A stretch of DNA of 64,000 nucleotides, taken from contig NZ_FNQZ01000004.1 in assembly GCF_900107545.1 (NCBI RefSeq), forward strand, positions 170,808 to 234,807, written 5' to 3'. Below the pieces are notes generated by a model that worked only from the letters and a program-made list of their open reading frames with translations, searched no databases and had not been told where the DNA came from. This DNA is from Pseudobutyrivibrio sp. ACV-2 (GTDB lineage: Bacteria > Bacillota > Clostridia > Lachnospirales > Lachnospiraceae). Positions within the stretch are counted from its first letter, which is position 1. Every line of letters starts with the position of its first letter. This document shows, one piece after another, positions 33,251 through 42,568 of this stretch. The position numbers and the translations under genes are program-made.

Positions 33251-33883
33251 TTAGATTCTCTTTTTACAAATATCTTCAAGACAGCATCTGTCACAATGCG
33301 GAGCTGTTCTTGCAGTACATATAGCACGACCATGATCCACCAGTCGATGGCAAAGTTCATTGCCTTCCTCTGGTGGTATTATTTTTCTGAGGGCCATTTC
33401 CACCTTGGTTGGTTCTTTTATATTGTCCACAAGTCCTATTCTATTTGAAAGACGAATGGCATGTGTATCTGTAACTATGGCAGGTTTTCCAAATACATCT
33501 CCAAGAATAAGGTTGGCAGATTTTCTGCCCACACCCGGAAGCTTTAGCAAATCATCCATAGTATCAGGCACCTTGCAGTCATATACATCTCTTAACATTT
33601 TCATGCAGGCTACAATATCTCTAGCCTTTGATTTTCCAAGGCCGCATGGTCTGACAATAGCTTCCACGTCAGCTACATCGGCCTCAGCGATGGCTCCGAT
33701 GGTAGGAAACTTTTCATATAATAAAGGAACAATTTCATTTACTCTGGCATCTGTACACTGTGCAGCCAGTCTGACTGATACCAGCAGCTTCCAGGCATCG
33801 TCGTAGTCCAAAGTGCAGTCACTGTATGGATATTCCTTTTTTAGTCTTTCTATTACTATAAGAGCTAGTTCTTTTTTTCTCAT
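33251..33883 (-). CDS. nth: Endonuclease III
   Basis: A 210-residue base-excision repair DNA glycosylase/AP lyase. The helix-hairpin-helix is LPGVGRKSANLIL (about residues 114-126), with the catalytic Lys in this motif, and the catalytic Asp is in VDTHAIRLSNR-type TDTHAIRL. The C-terminal 4Fe-4S cluster loop has four Cys in the usual C-x6-C-x2-C-x5-C spacing (CTARTAPHC..CCLEDIC). The length is standard. It removes oxidised pyrimidines. Confidence 0.95.
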   Translation of the reverse strand: MRKKELALIVIERLKKEYPYSDCTLDYDDAWKLLVSVRLAAQCTDARVNEIVPLLYEKFPTIGAIAEADVADVEAIVRPCGLGKSKARDIVACMKMLRDVYDCKVPDTMDDLLKLPGVGRKSANLILGDVFGKPAIVTDTHAIRLSNRIGLVDNIKEPTKVEMALRKIIPPEEGNELCHRLVDHGRAICTARTAPHCDRCCLEDICKKRI

Positions 33884-34163
33884 TGTTGACTCCTAAATAT
33901 AATTTGACATCATTTTACCATCTCAAATCTGTAAAACACAAAAAGATTTTAAATCTTTTGCATATTTCTAAAAAATGTGATGAAAGTGTGAATTTTATAT
34001 TGAAAACACTTTAGTGAAATGATACGCTAAAGTTATACAAAATAACGATTTGAAAGGATGTTCTATAAACCAATTAATCTGTCTAATTTTACGAGTGATT
34101 GGGGACTGGGATGTCCTTTTTTGTCGTTTTTTGTAAAAAATAAAAGGAGGAGAGAATAGATAA
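33884..34163 (+). promoter_or_regulatory. Long leader with terminator-like hairpin before the giant secreted protein
   Basis: This 280-bp spacer contains ACTTTAG (34008-34014) and CTAAAGT (34027-34033), a 7-bp inverted repeat. It also contains GGAC (34103-34106) with GTCC (34113-34116), extended by G-U pairs and followed by T6 and a second T6. The latter looks like a weak terminator inside the leader, about 40 nt before the AAGGAGG of the next gene. It may be an attenuator. Nothing coding is seen. Confidence 0.45.
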
Positions 34164-37100
34164 ATGAAAAAAATGGCTCGCCAAGGGCTATCTTTAGCAC
34201 TGTCTTTTTTGATGGTGGCTTCTACCGCATTTACGGATGTTTCATTCGTTTCTAATGCAAAAGAATCACATCATAAGTGGGCTAAAGTTAGTCTGTCGGA
34301 AATCACTGCAAGTGATTCCATTGCCATCACAATGACCACAGCTGATGGCACCACCTATGTATTGCCGAACGCATCCGCTACAAATGCCGGCCCGGTTGCA
34401 GTAGTTGGAACTGTTGAAGACGGTTCCCTTACCATCGCCGAAGGTAGCGACAATGAATACGCTTGGACAATCACCAAAAACACTGTTGAGGAAAAAGTGG
34501 TTAAAACTGTCGAAAAGAAAACAGAAGCAGAAGTAACCACAGCTACAGAAGCAAAGCTTTCTGAGGACTCAGCAGAAAAAACAGAAGAGGCTATTGAAAC
34601 AAAGCAGGAAGCAATTTCAGAAAAAAATGATTCTTCATCAGATAAAAAAGAAGAATCAACAGAATCGGTTTCAGAGGATAAAGCTTCAGTTGAAAAATCA
34701 TCTGAGGAAAACTTATCTGAAACAGTAAAAGAAGATACTACTGAAAAAGATGCGGTAGTAGATGAAAAGGCATCAGAAGATGACAAGGCTTTAAAGGATG
34801 CTGAAACAGAAGAGGATAAAAAAGAGACAGAAGAGGTAGAGGAAACCATCACACATGTTTTCTACACCATCACAAATGGCTCTAATTACCTCTATACAAA
34901 CGCTGCAAACAGCGGTGTTAGAGTTGCAGCAGCCCCAGAGAATCTGGTCGGTGCACAGTGGAATATTGAAGATGGTTATCTTGCAGCGAAGGATTCAAAG
35001 GATGCCACACGTTACCTTGGTGTTTATACATCAAAGCCTGATTGGAGAGCATACACAAACACCACTGGCAACACAAAAAATCAGGCACTTGCTTTCTACA
35101 AGCTTACAGGAGAAGCTGTCGAGACTGAAACAAAGCTTGAGGCACCAAATGCATCTATCGAACCAGGTACCGTAGTAGCTGGAACAGAGGTTGAACTTAC
35201 CTGTGACACAAAGGATGCAAAGATTTACTATAACCTTACAGGCGATGATAGTCAGTACAAGCTTTACAAGGAGGCTATCGTCCTCGACAAGGATACGACC
35301 ATCTATGCTTATGCAAGATTAGATGATTTAAAGAGTGATGTAGTTTCGTTTGAATACAAGCTTGGTAATCAAAAGCCAACAGGAAACACTGTCGGAAAGC
35401 TTCTTACAAGAGAGCTTTACAATGGAGATCAGGTAGTTGTTTACTATCCAGCAGGCAAAAAGCTTATGACATCTGAAGCTACCACAAATGGTAAGCTAAA
35501 GGATGTGGCAGCAGAGCCTAAGGATGGAACACTTGAAACAAAAGATTTAAACGCAGCAGTTCTTAATGTTTCTCTTGATGAAAATGGATATTATTCATTC
35601 GAGACTGAGGATGGAAAATACCTCACAGGTACTGTTGAAGTAAAAGAGGTAAATGGAAAGAATAAGACCTATGCAAACCTTATTCTTGCCGATGAAAAAA
35701 CAGATAACAGTCTTTGGACAGAGGAACCAGCCAGCGAGGATGGCAAGTATTATTTAAAGAACGCCTTTGCAAAATCTGGTTCTTATGTTCAGGCACTTGA
35801 GTACTACAGTGGATTTTCACTTTACGGCTTCAAGGAAGACAAGGCTTACGAATTCAGTTTCTATGCTCTTGAGGAAGGTGAAAAGGTTACAAAGCTTGAA
35901 TACGAGACAGACAAGCTTACAGTTGCTCAGTGGGCTGGTAATGCACACTATGATGAGATTGAAACATCTAATGAGTATATCCGTGGCGATAAATTTGCTA
36001 CAAACGATATGCTTGATACAGAAGCTAAGTATTCTGTAGTAGTAGATGGTAAGGCATCAAAGCCATGGACTTCTGCAAAGAGCTCAACCACAGGCTCTAC
36101 AAGCTTTTACATGGGTTCAACAGGTGTTGCTACAGAGTCTGACTACATGCAGTTTGCCCTATCAACATTAGGCTATGGCAACACAGAGCTTTCATTTAGA
36201 ATGAGAGCTTCAAATACAGCGGCTGGTGCATTCCAGATGCAGTATTCTATAGATGGAGAAAACTTCACGAACCTTAAGACAGGTACATATTCATATAAGT
36301 ACACTGCATATAAAAAGACTGATGAAGTAGATGAAAACGGCAAGGCTGTAACAGAGCCATTTGAGGTAAATGGAAGTGGTGATATCACAGATGGTATCGC
36401 AAAGACATCAATTGCCCCAACCTACTATGTAAACTTCACTTTTGAGATTCCAAATGCAGCAGCAAATGCTGAAAAGGTTTATATCAGACTTGTACCAACA
36501 GGCGGTCTTTCAGCAAAGGGAGACAAGGCACCTGCAAAGGGCGGAGTTATTCGCATCGATTCAGTAAAGTTTGAAGCAAACCCAATTAAGGATCCTTCAA
36601 TTGTTTCATTGGTAAAGGCTACTCCAGAAGCTGGAGAGGTTGCAGAGGGAGAAAAGATTGCACTTTCTACAGACACTGAAGGAGCAGACATTTACTATTC
36701 TGTAAATGGTGGCGATTTTGCAAAATATGATGCAAATGAGCAGGTAACACTTGCACATCTTCCAGCTACAGTTTCTGCATATGCTACAAAAGAAGGTTTA
36801 AACAAGAGCATCACGGTAAGCTATCAGTACACTCAGGCTGAGGTTGCAGCTGTAAAGGCAGCGCCAAACGGTGGCGCAGTATTTGAAGGTCAGCGTATCA
36901 CATTAAAGTCAAAGACTGAGGGCGCAAAGATTTTCTACAGATATCGCACAGAGGAAGAAATCGCAGCTGATGGCGCCAACTCAGATGACACTACAGCAGA
37001 AGAGTCTGTGGCAGAAAATGCTGAGGAAACTTCTGAAACAGTAAATCAGTCAGAGGAAGAAATTCATGACGACTGGAATGAATACACTAATTCATTTGAG

Positions 37101-40100
37101 CTTTCACAGCTTCCATGTGAGCTTCAGGTAAAGGCTACAAAGGAAGGCTACAAGGATAGCCCAGTCTCAACACTTAAATTTACAAAAAAGACAAACGATA
37201 AGTACAACATCTACTTTGGTCAGATTCATGCCCACACCAACATCTCTGATGGTGCAGGCTCACTTGAGGATGCGCTTAAGCATGCATCAAATGTAGACAA
37301 TCTTGACTATATCGTAATTACGGATCACAGTAATTCAATTGACAATGAAAAGAATTCAAAGATTACTGAAAATGTTGATACAAGTGCTACAGACGAATGG
37401 ACTTATGCTCATAATCTTGTAAAACAGTATTCAACAGACAAATTCACATGTGCTTATGGTTATGAGATGACCTGGTCAAATGGTCTTGGTCATATCAATA
37501 CCTACAACACACCAGGCTTCCAGAGCCGTACACAGACAGAGTACAGCACGTACTCAACTGCATTACAGAATTATTATGCAGCACTTAGAACTGTTCCTGA
37601 TTCAATCAGCCAGTTCAACCACCCAGGTACAACCTTCGGTGACTTCCAGGATTTTGCATACTACTCAGAAGAGAATGATGCCTTAATTACAATGATTGAG
37701 GTAGGTAACGGTGAAGGCACAATCGGTTCATCAGGTTACTTCCCTTCATACGAGTATTACACTCGCGCCCTTGATAAGGGATGGCATGTTGCTCCAACAA
37801 ACAACCAGGATAATCACAAGGGTAAATGGGGCGATGCCAACACAGCTCGTACAGTAATGCTCTCAGATACAAACGATGAGAATGCTATCTACGATGCAAT
37901 GCGCAATTATCGTATTTACGCTACTGAGGATAATGACCTTAGCATTTACTACACACTTAATGGAAATGTAATGGGTTCCATCCTTGAAAAGGATGTGGTA
38001 GGTGATACTGTAGAAATCAAGGCTGACATCAAGGATCCTACAGACAGTGCAATTGGTCGAGTAGAGGTAATCGTAAATGGTGGCCAGTCAATTCGTATGG
38101 AAAATGTTTCTACTAATGAAGAGACGGTTACATTCGAGATTCCTTCAAGCTATTCATACTACTATTTAAAGATTACTGAAGACGATGGTGATATCGCTGT
38201 TACAGCTCCAGTTTGGGTTGGCGACGTTGAGTCTTGCGGTATCAATAAGACCTACACCAACACAGTTCTTCCAGTAAAGGGAGAAAGCCTTGATATCAAT
38301 GTTGATTTATACAACAATGAGTCAAAGCCTTTTGATATCACTTACATCGATGTGGTACTCAAGGATGTAGATGGAAACGAGACAGTAGTAGCAGGTGTTT
38401 CAGGTGAAGAGGCAGGTCTTGCATCAATCCCTTCACAGAGCACAGGCACCTTCAAGACAGACTTTGTTTATAATGAAGCAGGTCAGGTTACCTATGAGGT
38501 TACTGTTCGAGGAACTTTGGATGGAATGCCAAAGGTTTATACAGATAAGCTTCAGGTAAGCTATGCTGTGCCTGAAATGGTTACAGACGTAATTATCGAT
38601 GGTACACACTATAATGACTATGTTACCGGATACTATGGTGGCAACATGTCAGCCTTTATTTCAATATGTGCAAAGAAAAATATTCGCGCTCAGGTTGAGA
38701 CAAAGGAAATCACACCTGAAATGCTCGACAAATGTTCACTCCTTGTGCTTGCCGCTCCTGCAAAGAAAACAGGTACAGCAAATGCAGGGGATTATACAGT
38801 AAGCCACTATACAGATGAGTTCCTTGAAATGGTCAAGAATTACGTGGCAAAGGGTGGCTCTGTAATCGTATGTGGTCTTGCTGATTATTCAGATACTAAG
38901 GACGGACAGACAGTAACAGAGCAGAACAAGCTTCTTTCAGCTATCGGTTCTACAATCCGTATGGGTTCAGATGAGGTTTGTGATGATACAAACAATGGTG
39001 GTCAGGTATACAGAATGTATCCAACTACCTACAACATGGATTCAGCTTTATTTACAGGACTTCGTGATGGTCAGAAGTACAGCCAGTACTCAGGATGTTC
39101 AGTAGATATTTCAAATGCCAAGGCTACTGATTTTGTTGATGAAGCACAGTGGCTTGTAAAGGGATTTGATACTACATACTCTGTAGATTGCAAGGATGAC
39201 TCTGGTAATTCACAGCCTGGAACACTTGAAAATGGTGTAAAGGGAATCAAAAATGACAACCTTGGTGATGTAACATTCTTAGCAACACAGCACACAAAGG
39301 CTGGTGGAAATATTTACGTAGCTGGTGGTGTATTTATTTCAGACTTTGAAGTAAAGGCAGAGATGGATAATAATGATTCTCTTCCATACACTAACCACAC
39401 TATCATTAATAATATCCTTGATGGTGTTACAGTAGAGCTTCCTACATCAACAATCGCCCAAGCTCGCGCCGGCAAGATGAATGAAGTGTTTGCTGTTGAA
39501 GGTTATGTAACTTCTGGTACAGACAATGCAAATACAACCTTCTTCGATACAATCTATATTCAGGATGAGACAGGCGGTATCGACATATTCCCATATGCTA
39601 CACCTGGTCTTGTAATCGGTACAAAGATGCGCATCGTTGGATATGTGTCACAGTATCAGGGAGACAAGGAGCTCAAGATTATCTCATCTAAGATATTAGA
39701 TGCTGATCCATATGTATGGGCTCCAAAGGAAGTAGACGCAAAGGCAGCAATGGATTATGATGCTAATGGTGGTTCACTTCTTAAAACTACAGGTAAAGTT
39801 ACACGTGTAGAGTTTAATGATGATGGCACAGTTGCAGAGTTCTGGCTTGCAGATAATTCAGGCTTTGAGGCAGCGATATTTATCGATGGTTACATCAAAT
39901 CAGCTACAACTGGCGTTAACAGCCTTGGAGATTTTGTAAAGGTCGGTGCTACAGTTTCTGCATCAGGCGTGCTTTACATGCATCCTGAAGAGGGCAATGA
40001 CACACCGGTTCCGGTATTTAGAGTTCGCAATTGTGATGACATTACTCTTGTAAAAGAAGCAGAGCCAGAGATAGAGCCACAGCCTGAACCAAAACCAGAA

Positions 40101-40295
40101 CCACAGCCTCAGCCTTCAAATGAGACTATCAAAAAGATTGGCAAGATTGTAAAGGAACAGGTTGAAATCGCTGAAAAGGTAATAGAAAAAGTTGCCGAAA
40201 AGGATCCAATCTTTAAAGCAATTGTTGAACATCCTGTTGTAAAGACAGTTGTTTCTTCAATAAAGAGCTTCTTTGGAAGAATATTTGGATGGTAA
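34164..40295 (+). CDS. Giant secreted CehA/McbA-type PHP metallohydrolase with multiple accessory domains
   Basis: The 2043-residue product begins with a signal peptide (about 1-33). An acidic Glu/Lys/Thr/Ser low-complexity stretch follows (about 110-225). At least three chitobiase-C-terminal-like beta modules are seen (about 328-405, 812-895, 895-1010; motif KIYYxLTGDDSQYKLY, GADIYYSVNGG, GAKIFYRYR). The PHP metal-dependent domain (about 1013-1270) carries the His cluster GQIHAHTNISDG and ITDHSN, and later AYGYEMTW and QFNHPG. A ThuA/GATase-like domain (about 1480-1720) and two OB-fold modules (about 1765-1960, IYIQDETGGIDIF) follow, then a Pro/Glu linker and an amphipathic C-terminal helix. 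PHP enzymes hydrolyse phosphoesters; substrate unknown. There is no LPXTG. Confidence 0.85.
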   Translation: MKKMARQGLSLALSFLMVASTAFTDVSFVSNAKESHHKWAKVSLSEITASDSIAITMTTADGTTYVLPNASATNAGPVAVVGTVEDGSLTIAEGSDNEYAWTITKNTVEEKVVKTVEKKTEAEVTTATEAKLSEDSAEKTEEAIETKQEAISEKNDSSSDKKEESTESVSEDKASVEKSSEENLSETVKEDTTEKDAVVDEKASEDDKALKDAETEEDKKETEEVEETITHVFYTITNGSNYLYTNAANSGVRVAAAPENLVGAQWNIEDGYLAAKDSKDATRYLGVYTSKPDWRAYTNTTGNTKNQALAFYKLTGEAVETETKLEAPNASIEPGTVVAGTEVELTCDTKDAKIYYNLTGDDSQYKLYKEAIVLDKDTTIYAYARLDDLKSDVVSFEYKLGNQKPTGNTVGKLLTRELYNGDQVVVYYPAGKKLMTSEATTNGKLKDVAAEPKDGTLETKDLNAAVLNVSLDENGYYSFETEDGKYLTGTVEVKEVNGKNKTYANLILADEKTDNSLWTEEPASEDGKYYLKNAFAKSGSYVQALEYYSGFSLYGFKEDKAYEFSFYALEEGEKVTKLEYETDKLTVAQWAGNAHYDEIETSNEYIRGDKFATNDMLDTEAKYSVVVDGKASKPWTSAKSSTTGSTSFYMGSTGVATESDYMQFALSTLGYGNTELSFRMRASNTAAGAFQMQYSIDGENFTNLKTGTYSYKYTAYKKTDEVDENGKAVTEPFEVNGSGDITDGIAKTSIAPTYYVNFTFEIPNAAANAEKVYIRLVPTGGLSAKGDKAPAKGGVIRIDSVKFEANPIKDPSIVSLVKATPEAGEVAEGEKIALSTDTEGADIYYSVNGGDFAKYDANEQVTLAHLPATVSAYATKEGLNKSITVSYQYTQAEVAAVKAAPNGGAVFEGQRITLKSKTEGAKIFYRYRTEEEIAADGANSDDTTAEESVAENAEETSETVNQSEEEIHDDWNEYTNSFELSQLPCELQVKATKEGYKDSPVSTLKFTKKTNDKYNIYFGQIHAHTNISDGAGSLEDALKHASNVDNLDYIVITDHSNSIDNEKNSKITENVDTSATDEWTYAHNLVKQYSTDKFTCAYGYEMTWSNGLGHINTYNTPGFQSRTQTEYSTYSTALQNYYAALRTVPDSISQFNHPGTTFGDFQDFAYYSEENDALITMIEVGNGEGTIGSSGYFPSYEYYTRALDKGWHVAPTNNQDNHKGKWGDANTARTVMLSDTNDENAIYDAMRNYRIYATEDNDLSIYYTLNGNVMGSILEKDVVGDTVEIKADIKDPTDSAIGRVEVIVNGGQSIRMENVSTNEETVTFEIPSSYSYYYLKITEDDGDIAVTAPVWVGDVESCGINKTYTNTVLPVKGESLDINVDLYNNESKPFDITYIDVVLKDVDGNETVVAGVSGEEAGLASIPSQSTGTFKTDFVYNEAGQVTYEVTVRGTLDGMPKVYTDKLQVSYAVPEMVTDVIIDGTHYNDYVTGYYGGNMSAFISICAKKNIRAQVETKEITPEMLDKCSLLVLAAPAKKTGTANAGDYTVSHYTDEFLEMVKNYVAKGGSVIVCGLADYSDTKDGQTVTEQNKLLSAIGSTIRMGSDEVCDDTNNGGQVYRMYPTTYNMDSALFTGLRDGQKYSQYSGCSVDISNAKATDFVDEAQWLVKGFDTTYSVDCKDDSGNSQPGTLENGVKGIKNDNLGDVTFLATQHTKAGGNIYVAGGVFISDFEVKAEMDNNDSLPYTNHTIINNILDGVTVELPTSTIAQARAGKMNEVFAVEGYVTSGTDNANTTFFDTIYIQDETGGIDIFPYATPGLVIGTKMRIVGYVSQYQGDKELKIISSKILDADPYVWAPKEVDAKAAMDYDANGGSLLKTTGKVTRVEFNDDGTVAEFWLADNSGFEAAIFIDGYIKSATTGVNSLGDFVKVGATVSASGVLYMHPEEGNDTPVPVFRVRNCDDITLVKEAEPEIEPQPEPKPEPQPQPSNETIKKIGKIVKEQVEIAEKVIEKVAEKDPIFKAIVEHPVVKTVVSSIKSFFGRIFGW

Positions 40296-40309
40296 TTTAG
40301 GAAATAAAA

Positions 40310-41443
40310 ATGAAAAAAGAACTGATAATTAAAATCCTATCAGTCCTTGTATTCATAGGCTTAAGTGTTGGCGTAATTATTTATGCCAACACTGACAGGC
40401 CTAAATACACTATCACAGAGAGCTCTGGCGTCGAATACGAAACCGCTAGAGTTCTTTCTGTAATAGAGGACAACATAGTCGTTGATAGGGAAGTTGAAAA
40501 TGTAAAAAAAGGGGACACACAGCTAGAACTGGAGCTGTTGTCAGGAAGATATAAAGGTGACATTTGTAAGGTCACCAATTTTTACAGCGCACTTTATAAT
40601 GTGGATGTTGCAAAGGGCGACAAGGTAAGTGTCAGGGTCGATACCACAGATGTGGGAGTTTACAATGTAAGTATTTACAACTACAACAGAATTCCACTTA
40701 CAATCGGTCTTAGTGTGGTTTTCTTTGCTGTTTTACTCTTGCTTGGTGGAAAACAGGGCGTGAAAGCATTCATTGGGCTGGTTTACACAGTGGTTGTGAT
40801 TGTGTTCGTGCTATTGCCTTTGACTCTAAAAGGAGTTTCTCCTGTGCCACTTACTATTGCAATTGTATTTGTCACCTCAGCTGTTTGCTTTTTGCTCATA
40901 GGAGGCCTGCAAAAGAAAACAGTTGCAGCAGCACTTGGATCTCTTGCGGGAGTTTTGATAGCAGCCATGCTTGGAGCAATCGCAGCAAAAATTGGTGGAG
41001 TTACAACCTTCCAGATGGATGAAGCAGAGGCTCTTTTGCTTGTCAAATCTACAAATCCTATCAAGCTTAGAGGGCTTTTTATCAGTGGTATTTTGATTGC
41101 CGCGATGGGTGCAGTGATGGATATTTCCATGTCCATAGCATCTGCCATAGCAGAGGTCCATGATGCCAATAAAAAGCTAGGATTCAAGGCGCTTTTTACA
41201 GCCGGCATGAACATCGGCCGCGACGCCATGGGCACAATGGCAAACACCCTTGTGCTTGCATACGTAGGTGGTGCTCTGAACATGATGGTTTTGATTTACA
41301 GCTATGGTGTTTCCTTCACCCAGCTTGTAAACACAGATTTCGTTGCAATTGAACTAATCCGCGCCATCGCAGGTTCCGTAGGAATCATCGGCACCGTACC
41401 ATGCGTGGCCGCCGTGGCAGGGTATTTATATTCGAAGGAATAG
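40310..41443 (+). CDS. YibE/F family membrane protein
   Basis: A 377-residue protein. One N-terminal helix is followed by an extracytoplasmic beta-rich domain (about 35-125) and about seven membrane helices. The family core GAVMDISMSIASAIAEVHDANKK followed by GMNIGRDAMGTMANTLVLAYVGG is complete. Function is unknown; the fold suggests a transporter. It starts 14 nt after the giant secreted gene with only a weak ribosome-binding site, so it may be coupled to it. Confidence 0.9.
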   Translation: MKKELIIKILSVLVFIGLSVGVIIYANTDRPKYTITESSGVEYETARVLSVIEDNIVVDREVENVKKGDTQLELELLSGRYKGDICKVTNFYSALYNVDVAKGDKVSVRVDTTDVGVYNVSIYNYNRIPLTIGLSVVFFAVLLLLGGKQGVKAFIGLVYTVVVIVFVLLPLTLKGVSPVPLTIAIVFVTSAVCFLLIGGLQKKTVAAALGSLAGVLIAAMLGAIAAKIGGVTTFQMDEAEALLLVKSTNPIKLRGLFISGILIAAMGAVMDISMSIASAIAEVHDANKKLGFKALFTAGMNIGRDAMGTMANTLVLAYVGGALNMMVLIYSYGVSFTQLVNTDFVAIELIRAIAGSVGIIGTVPCVAAVAGYLYSKE

Positions 41444-41487
41444 AAGCTGGCGAAGCTAATAAGTCATTGAAATGAAATCCTTCTTAT

Positions 41488-41528
41488 GTTACAATCTGAA
41501 AGGTTTTGAAAATCAATCTGGTTGTAAC
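41488..41528 (+). promoter_or_regulatory. Inverted and direct repeats in the pyrE leader
   Basis: GTTACAA (41488-41494) and TTGTAAC (41522-41528) are perfect complements around 27 nt, and CAATCTG occurs twice (near 41492 and 41514). The 3' arm abuts the AAGGAG ribosome-binding site at 41530-41535. Folding could occlude translation initiation. Known PyrR or purine sites are not recognised here. Confidence 0.4.
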
Positions 41529-41543
41529 GAAGGAGAGTCGTTT

Positions 41544-42230
41544 ATGGAAAGCTACAAGTCAGAATTTATAGAGTTTATGGTGGAGGCAGACGTCCTAAAG
41601 TTTGGTGATTTTACACTGAAGTCAGGGCGAAAGTCTCCTTTTTTTATGAATGCAGGAGCATACGTCACAGGTAGTCAGCTGATGCGACTTGGCGAATATT
41701 ACGCAAAGGCTATTCACGATGCCTACGGCGAGGATTTTGATGTTCTTTTTGGCCCAGCATACAAGGGCATTCCTCTTGCTGTAATCACAGCAGAGGCATT
41801 TCACAGATTATATGGCAAAGAAATTAAATATTGCAGCAATCGCAAGGAAGAAAAGGATCATGGCGCAGACAAGGGCGGTATCCTTGGCTACAAGATTCAG
41901 GATGGCGACCGTGTGGTTATGATTGAGGATGTTACTACCTCAGGAAAGAGCATGGAAGAAACAGTACCTATCGTGCGTGCACAGGGTGATGTAACTATCG
42001 TAGGTCTTATGGTTTCCCTTAATCGTCAGGAGTTTGGTCTCTCAGGAGACAGAAACAAGACAGCCCTCGATGAAGTTGCGGATACCTACGGCTTTAAGAC
42101 TGGTGCTATCGTTTCTATGGACGAGGTTGTAGAACATCTTTGGAATAGACAGTGCCAGGGTCGTGTAGTTATCGATGACGATATGAAAGCACGTATTGAC
42201 GCTTACTATAAGGAGTATGGAGTTCAGTAA
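41544..42230 (+). CDS. pyrE: Orotate phosphoribosyltransferase
   Basis: A 228-residue enzyme converting orotate and PRPP to OMP in pyrimidine synthesis. The PRPP-binding motif VVMIEDVTTSGKS is at about residues 120-132. The catalytic Lys loop is NRKEEKDHGADKGG, and the N-terminal hood carries LKSGRKSPFFMNAG. The ATG at 41544 is preferred over an upstream in-frame start because AAGGAG lies 8 nt before it. The stop overlaps the next start (TAATG). Confidence 0.93.
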   Translation: MESYKSEFIEFMVEADVLKFGDFTLKSGRKSPFFMNAGAYVTGSQLMRLGEYYAKAIHDAYGEDFDVLFGPAYKGIPLAVITAEAFHRLYGKEIKYCSNRKEEKDHGADKGGILGYKIQDGDRVVMIEDVTTSGKSMEETVPIVRAQGDVTIVGLMVSLNRQEFGLSGDRNKTALDEVADTYGFKTGAIVSMDEVVEHLWNRQCQGRVVIDDDMKARIDAYYKEYGVQ

Positions 42231-42559
42231 TGGCTAGAGGTCGACGTAGACACAGCTCTTACAGCAATCAGTTAAAGGCATTACCAGTTGAGGCAATGTA
42301 TGCTGCAGGAGTTTCTATTTTTTCATTAGTTATATTTGGCGTGGTACTGGGCATTGCAATATATATGTCTGGGGAAACACCAAAATTCGTTGGCGGAATA
42401 GCGATGCTCGGCTTTTTTGTGGGACTAGTGGCATTCATTTATAATATACGCCAATTGAGCACTAAAACAGAGTTGAAATACAGACTTATATGCTTTGGCA
42501 TTAGCACATTTTCAATGATTGTTTGGGGTGTTCCTTATATTCTTGGACTTTTAAACTAG
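42230..42559 (+). CDS. DUF6142-like small membrane protein
   Basis: A 109-residue protein with a basic N-terminus (MARGRRRHSS) and three hydrophobic helices (about 27-50, 55-78, 85-107). It resembles DUF6142, a Lachnospiraceae family of unknown function. It overlaps pyrE by one base and precedes the aminopeptidase gene by 9 nt, so it is part of this operon. Confidence 0.75.
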   Translation: MARGRRRHSSYSNQLKALPVEAMYAAGVSIFSLVIFGVVLGIAIYMSGETPKFVGGIAMLGFFVGLVAFIYNIRQLSTKTELKYRLICFGISTFSMIVWGVPYILGLLN

Positions 42560-42568
42560 GAGTAAAAT

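Noticed and set aside
34355..34852. 165-codon Ser/Val-rich frame on the minus strand
   Set aside because: It is the antisense of the acidic low-complexity region of the giant secreted protein; composition explains the open frame and there is no ribosome-binding site. A similar antisense frame at 15126-15524 was rejected for the same reason.
40783..41283. 166-codon minus-strand frame in the YibE/F gene
   Set aside because: It lies wholly inside a well-supported membrane-protein gene and shows no family motif.
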